NCBI GenBank assembly: GCA_963971225.1
Contig: OZ020269.1
Coordinates: 32,943,264-33,007,263 of the forward strand
DNA: 64,000 bases
Direction of reading: 5' to 3'
DNA from: Melieria omissa
Lineage: Eukaryota > Arthropoda > Insecta > Diptera > Ulidiidae
A program made the translations under genes and the position numbers. Shown piece by piece: positions 43,670 to 53,904 of this stretch. The notes under the pieces are model-generated. The model made no database searches, was not told where the DNA came from, and saw only the letters and a list, made by a program, of their open reading frames with translations. Numbering within the stretch: position 1 is the first letter of the stretch; each line of letters opens with the position of its first letter.

Positions 43670-45414
43670 TCCTGGGGCCGGATGCACTCGTGCATTGATG
43701 GGACCCCCCGGAGGTCCATTAGGGTTTGGATGGCTCGTGGAAGGAGGGTCCGAACTCGGCGCCCGCGCAACTTGTTGGTCTGAATCCTTGGTTCGGATCT
43801 CGGTTGGATGATGCTGCAGCCGCGAGTATGGAGATGACTCGCGTGTGGACAAGATGCGCTGTCAAGGCGAGTCCGACTAAAATCCTGCGATTGTCGTCTA
43901 CGGCTTGTTGCTGATCGGGGATGAATGCTGCGCGGGGGTTGCGCTTCGTCTGCGATGTGCCCAAACGGTCTATATTCAGACACGGGGATAAGGGCTGTTT
44001 CCTTAACCGTCGTGCTAAGGGACTGCACAGGACGGTTTTTCCGTCTTCGCGATGTGACGGAAGATGACTCATCTCGAGAACTCCGGGATTTTCTCGACAC
44101 GGATGAGATGTTTGATGGACTCCGAGGCTGAGTCGTGAAAATTGGTGAGATGGTGTCTCTTCGCCGATTTGGGGTGATGTCAGAAGCGAAGTGGAGCATA
44201 GAATGATGCTGCTTCTGACATTGCAAGCAAGTGTGTTTACTTGTGCAGTCCCGCTTCAAGTGAGTATGGGACAGACAGTTTGTGCACAAGTTGTGGGCTC
44301 GTACTGCCTTTACTCGATCATAAACAGATAACCTTTTGAACTTCGAGCATAGTTTGAGCGCATGAGCCGCGCTGCAAACTGGACAGAGGAAAGTCCATCT
44401 GCTCTCAGCTAAGTTTTGAGCTCTGTTATGATCCCGGTTGTGAGAAAACACGGACTTGGTCGGCCTCAAAAGGTTAAGTCTTTCCACGACCTCATACCTG
44501 CTGGTCAAAAATGTGTTCATTTGTTCCCAGGTTGGAAGATCTCTCCGGGAACTAAGGGACTGTTCCCACTGGGATAAAGTTTCTTCCGGGAGTTTCGTTG
44601 AACAAATGTAGACCAGGATCGGGTCCCAACCCTCTGTCGAGACGTCTTGAGAAGATAAGACGGACAGAGAATTGTTTATTGCGTTTTGAAGGCTTTGCAG
44701 CGCTTCACTGTCTTCAACAGCTACTTGAGGGAGGTTCAAGAGCGTATTGACCTGTTTATCCACCAGAATGCGCCGATTTTCAAATCGGGACTTCAGCGCA
44801 TTCCATGCCAATTCGAAGTTAGAATCGCTCAATGGATACTGCCTAACGATGGCGCCAGCCTTTCCGGTTGTTTTATATCGGAGGTGATATAACTTTTGGG
44901 CAGAGGTGAGTTTCGGGTGGTTAATATAAACCGCCGAAAACATGTCGCGGAAGGACGGCCACTCTTCATACCCGCCGGAGAAGATTTCGGTGTCGCAAGG
45001 AGGGACATTCAGGCAAATAGAATTACTTGCCTGCTCTGTTGCAGAAGGGAAGGGGATTTCTGCTGGACGAATGGTTTCAGCGAGAGGAGGTTGCTGAGCG
45101 TCCATGAGGTCCGAAATCTGGGCCATGGTTTCGTACACCCGTTCTCGGCACAGTTCCATTTTTGAGCGAGCGATCGACTTGAAAGTTTTAGGCAGGACGT
45201 CATCTGGGGTGATGCCGACTTGCGAAAAAGCTGCCTTTAGATCCGCATAGTAGCCATTGAGATCGGCTAAATACGCTTTGAGGATTGCGGGCGCTAACTC
45301 TTCGATAGGGACAGAAGAGAGTTTGGAACAAAAGTGAACCAAATTGTCCGCTTCGAAATTAAAAATGCTCATGGAGGGAATATGAGACTTTTCGAATGAT
45401 TTTTCAATTGGCAT
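43663..45414 (-). CDS. BEL/Pao Gag polyprotein (583 residues), intact frame
   Basis: Gag packages element RNA into cytoplasmic particles. The frame starts at ATG 45414. In order: an N-terminal helical region (about 20-110); the BEL-type gag domain known as DUF1759 (about 137-295, with YEEWPSFRDMF and SAQKLYHLR); and three Cys/His knuckles, CPVC-x3-H-x4-C at 344-356, CTNC-x4-H-x4-C at 377-390, and CLQC-x4-H starting at 396. A basic Ser/Arg tail follows (about 415-583). In BEL elements the frame normally continues into protease and polymerase; here it runs instead into the 3' LTR and stops, so the C-terminus is probably a deletion by-product. No stops or frameshifts interrupt the gag domains. 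Confidence 0.9.
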   Translation of the reverse strand: MPIEKSFEKSHIPSMSIFNFEADNLVHFCSKLSSVPIEELAPAILKAYLADLNGYYADLKAAFSQVGITPDDVLPKTFKSIARSKMELCRERVYETMAQISDLMDAQQPPLAETIRPAEIPFPSATEQASNSICLNVPPCDTEIFSGGYEEWPSFRDMFSAVYINHPKLTSAQKLYHLRYKTTGKAGAIVRQYPLSDSNFELAWNALKSRFENRRILVDKQVNTLLNLPQVAVEDSEALQSLQNAINNSLSVLSSQDVSTEGWDPILVYICSTKLPEETLSQWEQSLSSRRDLPTWEQMNTFLTSRYEVVERLNLLRPTKSVFSHNRDHNRAQNLAESRWTFLCPVCSAAHALKLCSKFKRLSVYDRVKAVRAHNLCTNCLSHTHLKRDCTSKHTCLQCQKQHHSMLHFASDITPNRRRDTISPIFTTQPRSPSNISSVSRKSRSSRDESSSVTSRRRKNRPVQSLSTTVKETALIPVSEYRPFGHIADEAQPPRSIHPRSATSRRRQSQDFSRTRLDSASCPHASHLHTRGCSIIQPRSEPRIQTNKLRGRRVRTLLPRAIQTLMDLRGVPSMHECIRPQDV

Positions 45415-46404
45415 GTCGAAATACAGAATAATTTAGAAGTTAATAAACAAATGATTCGATGGTTGAGAAGTACAGGAGGCAAGAGTCGAGAAAAAACACC
45501 AACAAAATTCGAAAGATATTCGAATTGCCACAAAACCGACTAGGAATGTCGCACAGTGGAGCACATTCACGAGAAGTGCAGGAAATTTTGTTGAAGTGTA
45601 TCACCTCAGAGGGGTTTTGAGTGAACACACAAACTAATTTTGTGATGGAACGAAAATGTAAGGAAAACGAAATAATTTCTCCAAAGGAATTGGAGACAGC
45701 AAGCTTATATTTAATTATTTTTCTCAAAGGTGTTAAGAAAATATAATTTGCTACTGAATTTATTCCACAACTTATTTTTTTCACTCCAGTGCACTACATA
45801 AAGAGTTTCATGTAGTGCCACTGTAAGTATGTGGAACTGCACTGAGAGGTCAGCGACACTATTTACATATGTACATATGGGAAAATGTACATATGCAAAG
45901 TATGTTCCGACTGCAAGTGCAACTATAATCGAGCGGGTTGGTTCTGTATATAGAAAATATACACAATGGGACTCCAACCGCTCGGTATAATAAAGGAAAT
46001 AAGCCAACTTACAGTCAGTATTGTCAAGGGGACAGACAATACTTAAGATCGGGTGCTCCCACGTAGCGCTCGCTGCTGGCGGGTATGCCGCTACTCCCAC
46101 GCTGCTGACCGTTGATCTTCAGTTCTCCTTGTGGTTGTTGTTGTGTGAAATTTGGTGGTTTGGTGTTCCGTATGTGGTTGTTGTTATTTTTTGTTTGCGC
46201 GTTTTAAGGTATTTTGTGCGTGGTTATTGTTTTTGTCTCAATCACTGCAATTGTTTTTACTGTAGTTTTTTGTTTTATACACTTGGATTTGCTCGTTTTG
46301 GGGTTTGCACTATTTTGCACTGCTCTTTGTTGATTTTGTTTTGTCACTATGTTTTCATGTATTTTGTTTAATGTTGTTTGTTTATGTGCCAGCTACAAAT
46401 CGTA
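45415..46404 (-). other. Leader region of the BEL element
   Basis: About 1 kb lies between the primer-binding site and the gag ATG, with CA/TG-rich simple tracts at 46130-46380 and TACATATG motifs at 45860-45895. It should hold the packaging signal. No reading frame is convincing. Confidence 0.6.
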
Positions 46405-46421
46405 TCCGGCTCGAAGGACCA
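46405..46421 (-). other. Primer-binding site matching tRNA-Tyr 3' end
   Basis: Directly adjacent to the 5' LTR, the plus strand reads TCCGGCTCGAAGGACCA, which equals the 3' end (with CCA) of insect tRNA-Tyr as I remember it (acceptor CCTTCGA/TCGAAGG). The element strand is its complement, so tRNA-Tyr is the likely primer. Confidence 0.75.
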
Positions 46422-46759
46422 TGTTCGAAAGCTCAGAATAACTAAACCCGCGCGCGCGTAGAAATAAAAACCCAAACGATTTGGTCAGGAAATTTTTGTG
46501 TAAAGTTTATTAATTAGATGTTGAGTGTTTGTTTAAATATATATATGAAAATGTTAAATTTTGTAAAAGTCAAAGTTGATCTGTGTTGTCTCGCCGGAGT
46601 TCGTACGTTGAGTGTCCGCCGGTCGCGCAAGCTCCCTTCGGGATGGCCAGGGTTGCCATCCGTACATATAAACACATAAAGGGACGCGCACAATACAATA
46701 TTATTGACAATATTAATTTCTGAGAGCTGCGCGGCCGGCAGTGTTTAGCGATCTAAACA
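46422..46759 (-). repeat. BEL element 5' LTR
   Basis: Same 338-bp sequence as the 3' LTR. It carries the promoter for minus-strand transcription of the element. Confidence 0.95.
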
Positions 46760-47108
46760 TTATTTTTGATTTCAAGTGTTTTTACCAACGTTGAGGTCAA
46801 TGAACCAACGAACCATTGGGTCACCCCGTTCAAGTGTGATTTTCGAAGAATTCAAAAATACGTGTCGAATTATTTTGTGTTTCAAATATTTTTACCAATT
46901 CAAATATTTACAATATTTTTCAATATTGAAATATTTTTAATTTTTTTCATACAATACCTTAACCCCTTAGTGGAGGTTCATTTTTCAAGATGTACCTGCA
47001 GTTCAAACTTCATATTTGTAGCTTTAGCGGTTTGGAATTGGCGATGATGAATCAGTCAGTCAAACAGCCAAGACCAACAATTATTTTTATATGTGTAAAT
47101 TATCTTAA

Positions 47109-47615
47109 CCCTTTCGACCCCAAAAAAACCTGAGAGCAACTTCACCTATTTGTCATCTTATAGCAAAAGCTACGATTGATTTATGGATTTAATTTAAGTA
47201 GGCACCAACAAATTAATATTTTTAGAAGTGAATTCAAAGCAAATTAAAAAAAAAATTACTTAATCAATTAATTAAAAAATTTGCGATATCAAGGAATGTT
47301 TGTGTTCTAATTGAAGTCTACGAATTGGGTCCGTTTGATCAAAACCCTATTTCTTTAATAATGGTTAAATAAAATTAAAAAGGTGATAATTTTGTATTTT
47401 CCCAAAAATATTAAATAATTTTTCTGTAATAAAAATATATTGATACAAAATTTATTTAGCCCGTTTTAGGCTAAACTTTTTCAAAAGTAAACTAGCTCTA
47501 GAACTCTAACAAAGAGGCGTCAAATGTCGTGTACACGCTTTTTAGACAAAGATTTCATTATTTAAATACCAAAAAGTAATACCGAGACACAAGCGAAAAA
47601 TCGGCGTCGAAAGGG
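47109..47615. mobile_element. TTAA-flanked MITE, 507 bp
   Basis: TTAA at 47105-47108 and 47616-47619 flank inverted ends CCCTTTCGACCCC and CCCTTTCGACGCC (12 of 13). The interior is AT-rich and non-coding. A diverged inverted relative lies at 37720-38131, so this is a dispersed family. TTAA target and CCC ends suggest piggyBac-type transposition. Confidence 0.85.
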
Positions 47616-47619
47616 TTAA

Positions 47620-50600
47620 ACTAGTTGGCATAAGCAACGAGGAAGATAAAACTAGAATAACTGTCGAATTTGGAGTATTTTTATTTTTATAACGAAACGA
47701 CACTGTGTCCTTCAGCTGCAAAGCCAGCGTCCACAGAGCAAAGAGCAGTTCAATCTCCCACTCGAATGAACCAGTTGCTGTCAACTGCTGCGGTGTATTC
47801 AACTTATTCGCATTCTTCTCATTCCACATTTAAATCGAACTCATAAATCCAGCTTATTGCAGCTCATTTGCATGCGATAACATTTGTATTAATTAAACAT
47901 AACAACACCAAAAACGCTGCACTGCATTCTCCACGTCTAAACAACGCTTCGAATCACAGTTACATACGAGTACGTGTAACTTTGTATGTGTGTGTTTGTA
48001 CGGCAAGTGTGCGTCGCTGTGTTATTGACCCTAAACTTGAACTAGAAACACACCGCAGCAGACAATTTGAAACTGAAAACATTTCATGCGACGGCGGATA
48101 GCGCGCAACCGCCGATAACTGGCAAAAGATTCGTATTTATGTGCCACGATGACGTCGACGTTTACATTGGCGCTGACGCCGACGCCGTCGACTGTGTTGA
48201 TGATGATGATGATGATGCGGAAAGTGTAGTCGAACGCGCTGGCGCTGAAATGTTGACTTTTTGTTTTCCAAGCGGCGCTCGCGTATAGGTTCAAGCACAG
48301 CCCTGACATTGCTCAGGGTCACAGTGGACTGAATGGTTGGTTGGCTGGTTGGTTGGCTCGCTGGCTGACTGGCCGAGCGAGCGGGCATTTATGAAAGTTG
48401 GTAGCTAGGTTGGCAAGTTGTGTGTTGCATGATTTACTTTGTTTTCTGGTTTGGCCCTAACATGAAAGCCAACCAAACGCGCATAAACAACGAAGCGGCG
48501 AGCGGCGAGCAGCGGGGAAGTTGCCAAAAGCACAGCGACACCGATAGCTGAGCCAAAATGTGCTCTTAATATTACACCTGGCGAACATACCAGCACGCAA
48601 CTATGCATAAGTCAGTGCACACACACACACACACACATGCGCCGATGTGCCATATTTGGCCGTTGGTTAGCGCCTGCGGCACACGTGGTCGCAAATGTAA
48701 ACAAATGGCCGAACAACAACAGCAACAAAGCGGCGCATAGGTCGAATTTTGCTCTGCATGGGAACTCGATGCATGCACAGACACATGTACGATGTATGCA
48801 AGTATGGGTGTGTGTGCAAGTGCCGAATTTTGGAAGTTGTGGTGGCATCGTTTGGCTTTGGCTTTGGCGTTTGAACAAAATTCGGTTCGAATGCGCAGAA
48901 AGGTGGAAATGTTCAATATTTCAAAATGTGCCGCATGAAATTTGATTTTTGACTTTAACCCATAAGTGCTTGTGAGCAACAATTTTGATGGAAAGAACTT
49001 GCGAATGTTGTGACTGTTCCATATTTTCAAAATTTTCCGCGGGAATTTTTATTTTTCACTTTAACACCAAATTTTGATTTAACAAATTTGGGAAGTTTTT
49101 GTATGTTTTGGGTCAGCACTTTCTTAGATTTGGAGAAGATGCACCCAAATAATATTTACAAATTTATCAGAGCCACCAACTGGATCCAACCAACGGAAAA
49201 TGGATAGGCGGAGTCCTTGTATACGACTTGTTTGAATAATTGTACTTCTACAGTGCGTCTTTTTGCCATTAAATGTTAGCCAGAAAAAGCCTGAAGTTGA
49301 AGTTAATTTCTAAAGTCAAGTCATTAAAATCTTTCATGTAAATTTTAGCTTTTTATATAAGTCAAATGTTTTGAAATTAAATAAAAATTATATATGTAAT
49401 TTAAATATCATAACAATATCAAAAATACAATAGCGTGTACGAAAGGGTTAAGCTTCATGCATCGATATGCCGTTTATTGTGAATCATTCACCGCACTCGA
49501 AGCTTTCACATCTCGTCTGCATTTTTTCAGTGGAAGTTGCGGCCAGCGGTCAGATTTTTTCACCACTTGTCGTTTATTGGTAGAGTGGCTTCGTTATTCG
49601 GTGTGTTGGTCCGGCAAATGTCATAACTTGAACACTATTTGCACAACACTTGTCCGCTATCAATTTAAAAATTTTAAAAAGTTGAGATTTGATTTCAAGT
49701 TCAAATGCTTTAGTATGGAGATTCAGTGAAAATGCTTTATTTTCTTTAATAAGAAGAACATGATTGAGTATTTGATTCATTTTGGAGCATTTAGAAATTT
49801 AATGAAGCGGTTTTGGCTGACAGTAAATTTAAATAGATGAGTAAAGGTAAAATTGCAATAATCTGTAGAATGAAAGACATTAGAAATGAAAGAGAAAAAT
49901 GCTAAGAATCTTACAAAATTTATTGTTTTATTGTTTATTTAAATCGATTCAATATTTAACTCACATGACAGTTCTAAGTCCGAATATGATTCTAACAAGT
50001 CACTTTGTACAATCATCAATACGTAAATATGTACAAAACACAATTAACTGCAGTTTAAATATGTTAAAAATGTTTTTGAACGCTCAAGATTTATTTGATG
50101 ATTAACTAACTTTCATAAAAGCAAAATTCTACAAACCAATAACGAACATTTAAAATTTCACACCTTCAATTGTGATGCATTGAGATGGTTTTTCGACTTT
50201 CAGATCTATAAATCAAAAATATTATTTTGAAATTCAAATGCATTGATTTCGCTTACAACATTACAACGAAACGTGCTACGTGTTGAATTCAAATTTTTAA
50301 TGCCATTCAATTCGCTCAGAATGAATAATTTTGTTAATTTCTTTTTGCATTGGTTCAACCTAATTTTTTCTCCCTCAGTTTTTGTGATTTTCTATCTACG
50401 TGTGTTTGAGTGCGCGTGTTTTACATAACAGGGTTTTATATATATTTCATAGATTTGGCGCATAGCAATAACGTTGACCGTCAACAGATTCGTTTTGAAA
50501 GTTCAGTGAACTGTGTAACATTTTAAATGCTACGAATTCAGACTATTTTTACAACAGTTTTTATAAGTTTTGCTGCGTTAATGCGAAGCATAAAAGTGCA

Positions 50601-53284
50601 GCAGTTTGTAGGCGAAATAATTCATGAATGAAATGAAATAAATTATTAAATTTAAATATAATTTGGCTATTGAGTACAAAGATCAAAACTATTGTAAATG
50701 CTTGGGTGGAGCAGTAGAGACATGGAAGTTGTTACTTTTTTTTAATCGAAACATTCAGCATAGGTGATGCCTTGTCTGCCCAGGGATATCTTTATGACTT
50801 AACACTCATATAAGATGAATTTGGGGCTGTTCACTAAAGAGGCCTAAGTGTGTCTCATACAGAGGCAGCCACTACAACCTGTTCAATTGACGGCAGCTGC
50901 CCGCTGTTCTTAACGTCAAAACGTTAGATCCTTGAGCCCTGGGCGCCTATCAGTCACACAGTATGCTGTCATCTTGACATGAGATTTTGTCTTCCTAGAC
51001 CGATTTCAGAGCATCTTCAAGGACTAAACTTGAAAAACATATGTACAGGGCTTCAGCAAATCGCAGGAGCCTTTATTTCAAGTGAGTTCATTAATTATGT
51101 TACGAAGCTAATCAGTAACTCGTAGCAGCCCTAATGAGAGAATGGTCGGGGAAGCAAAACTCAGTTTTGTATAAATTTAAGTCAGTAAAGTGAATCTATG
51201 TTTGTTTGTTTGTTGGTCACACGACACTAAAACTCAAAAACTAGAAGGCCGATTGAGTTGAATCTTTCACGAAATGTTCGTCTTGACTAAATCTCGGTAT
51301 ACCACATAGTGTGAATATAACCCGACAGGTGGGCGTGGCACCTCTCATACAACCTAAATTTTTAATATGGAATATCTTTGGAATCAGAAGTCATGTATAG
51401 ATATACATACATTTACAAATACTTTTATTTCACATAGACGAAGACTCAACATTTTCAAACATTCGTGGGTTCTAAATGCAAAAACTCCACCTAAATGGAT
51501 TGAAAACTGAAAAAGGAGCTTGTAAGCGCCTCATTTAAATTTATTAATTGTTATCAGTTTCTGAAAAAATTTCCAGGGCGGAAGCCTATTCCATAATACC
51601 ATATCTTAGTCAAAGAATTACAACCTTATTGTCAAAAAAAGGCACATGGCAATACTGCACAACTAAAATCTCGTATAAGAAGACTTTCTGGGACTAAATA
51701 GCACGTATTTAGAACGAAAGAGTTATTATTTTATTTATGCTTTGTACTAAAAAAATCATGTTTCCAAGATTTCCAAGATGTCATCTCGTCTATACATGCA
51801 AATTTTTCCAATATGTAACTTCAGCATAGCAACTCGTTATGGAGTTCAATCTTTAGTCATATTCTTACACTTTTAGAAATAAAAACGCCACTTCTTGCAC
51901 ACAAGTACTCGACATTCACTCTTTACCCCCGGCAACGCTGGGCACCGAGCTCGGCTATTCAAATAGCGTAAGTAACAAATACGAAATTTGTAACGGATTA
52001 AGCGTACAATTTTTAATTAACAGAAGTAACGCATTAGTTTCAACTGCAGTGGCATTGAAGTTGCCGTTTGCTCATTTGCTTAAAATCACGTTTTGTCCGT
52101 TGATTGGTTTAGCAGATTCAATTACCGCCGGGTCAGTGATTGGCTGTGCTGGATTCGTGTAAAGCGTTTTCGAGTGCAAAATTTATTGCGTTGTTGTTGA
52201 TTTGACGCCAAATTCAATTTGAAATCAATGCAACTTTATTACTACCGATAATTCGCTAAAACAACAATTCTAACTATTAAAAATTAACCACAACGTGATT
52301 TTTGTTGAGCGGGCACTCGGCACCGCTGTTTACAATTCATCAAATTAGTTAATTGCTACCTTATTTGCTTTTACTATTTTTATCGCGTATTTGCGTTATT
52401 TTTACAAGAAATCAATTGTTTGCGAAATTAAACACACAACATGTGTGAGTCTGTGTGTGTGTGTGAATTGAATGCGGCGGCATTTTTTCGCGCTGTTTAT
52501 GGGAGAATGTCAATAGGAGAAATCAGCAGCACTCAATAATCATAAAAAAGTTCGCAATGCTAATCACAAAAATTTCACTGTAAATATTTGATGAACATTC
52601 AAGTGTTTTGATTTTTTACATTTCAAAATGTGAAACACTGTTTAAATGGTGGATTTTACAGCTGCCACACCCACTTCAATAGCGGATTGCAATTGCACGA
52701 ATGGCTTCTACAGTGTGCGGACAAGTTTTAGCTTTGTTCATTTAGGCACTAAGAGAAATTTGTTTGCAATTAGTAAGGTTGGTTTTTGTACAGTTTCGAT
52801 ACATGTTGCAAATTTTTGATTCCATTAAATAAAAACAAGAATAGTTTCATAAACTGTTATTTTAAGATTTAAGATTTGTTCGTATCAATTGGAAAAATCA
52901 ACACGACTACTTTTGAGAACTGAGTATTAACAATCAGGTAGAATCTTCGTTGAATTAATCGCCCAATACATTTTTGCAGTAATGTTTTCCCAGACATTGT
53001 TTTTAATATAAAAAGCATCGCAATGTTTTTTTAGGTTGTAGGTTAACAAGTTTGACAAAAATCAACAAATAAATAAGCCTCGATGAAGCTTTTGGTTTTT
53101 GTCATAAATTGCCACGCGACGTCACGTGCACCACAGCAATCCATCTCAGATACACTCGGTCGCCTTTATGTCTCTGTAAATTTCATTGAATGTGTTTCTA
53201 ATTGAAGGCGCACAACTGTTTACAGCTGCGCTATGCACAATTGCACACCGAACAATCGGCTTGTTTTTGTTGTTTGCTTTATTG
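47620..53284. other. Intergenic stretch without a supported gene
   Basis: 48020-48300 is GC-richer with a (GAT)n tract (48198-48217) encoding a poly-Asp pseudo-frame. 48320-48385 is TTGGTTGGC-type repeat. (CA)n lies at 48618-48637. 50750-51060 and 51180-51360 may be dispersed-repeat fragments (AAACTAGAAGGCCGATTGAG). 51900-52520 shows no exon. No splice-supported coding exon was found. Confidence 0.4.
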
Positions 53285-53288
53285 TTAA

Positions 53289-53900
53289 CCCTTGAATGCA
53301 AAGAGAGAATCGGCTTGTTTCTATTGTTTGCTTTTTTAACCCTTGAATGCAAAAGATGAAATGAAAAAAATATGTGCTGTAAATATGTACTGCACATTTA
53401 ATTATCTTTAAAATATATTTAAAATTGTTTATTTTTGACAATACAAAAAAGTTTTCCAATGAGTAATAATTTTTTATTTTAAATTCATTTTATACATATT
53501 AATATATAAGTAAAAAAATTGATGTCAGGGAATAAAAAAATTTTAAATATATATTTCTGACAGCACAAAATTTTATTCCTATGAGTAGTGAATTTCCATA
53601 TGAATTTATTTTGATAGCTTAACGATCTGAATTCCCATAGTAATACCACCAGTAAGTATGCGAACAACAAAAACAAAAATTAAATCAGAATATCATAGCA
53701 TAAACACGCATATGAAAATTTCTTTGCAATTTTCATCATTCATGTGTCGGAGTTTAATTTTTTTCAGACAAATATTTGTTAACTTTAATGTGATTAAAAC
53801 TTCATAACACGAATGGAATTCATTAACCACTGACAAGATGACAATTTTATTAAATTTATAAATCCCACTTATCGAATACGACTCAAAAAGCATTCAAGGG
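53289..53900. mobile_element. TTAA-flanked MITE with a duplicated left end
   Basis: The right end is CATTCAAGGG followed by TTAA (53901-53904). The left end TTAA-CCCTTGAATGC occurs twice, at 53285-53299 and 53336-53350, because a 51-bp stretch including AATCGGCTTGTTT and TGTTTGC was duplicated. The 561-bp body is AT-rich and non-coding. Terminal match is 11 bp. Confidence 0.7.
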
Positions 53901-53904
53901 TTAA

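Larger units (their letters stand above)
43332..46759 (-). mobile_element. BEL/Pao LTR retrotransposon, gag only, young
   Basis: Two 338-bp LTRs (TG...CA ends) flank a 2752-bp interior transcribed on the minus strand. The 5-bp duplication TTATT is seen at 43327-43331 and 46760-46764. From the 5' LTR (46422-46759) the order is a primer-binding site, a leader of about 1 kb, one gag frame (45414-43663), then the 3' LTR (43332-43669). Protease, reverse transcriptase, RNase H and integrase are absent; a full BEL element would be about 5-7 kb. The LTRs look identical, so insertion is recent and mobilisation was probably in trans. Confidence 0.95.
41825..47060. repeat. Degenerate satellite-like array, 107-133-bp units, split by two transposons
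   Basis: Units begin near TTTTAACCCTTGGT-type sequence at 41825, 41951, 42084, 42192, 42318, 43163, 43270 and 46961. Each carries AAAAAGTGAAAAACACTTG-, TACTTTCACCAAGTTTGAAGTC- and ATCATGTTTCTTCATACAAAC-like blocks. Taking out the 722 bp of mariner plus its duplicated TA restores a unit of about 123 bp at 42318-43163. A BEL element splits the array at 43332-46759. Similar blocks recur at 59830-60120. Confidence 0.75.

Noticed and set aside
43719..44072. Alternative minus-strand frame within gag
   Set aside because: It overlaps the intact gag frame and lacks any pol motif (no protease or reverse-transcriptase signature).
48067..48288. Acidic frame with poly-Asp on plus
   Set aside because: It contains a (GAT)n tract and has no ATG in good context at its beginning; no splice partner was seen.
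48957..49452. Possible TTAA-flanked element (TTAACCC on the left, GGGTTAA on the right)
   Set aside because: The inverted ends agree only at TTAACCC; the following bases do not match.
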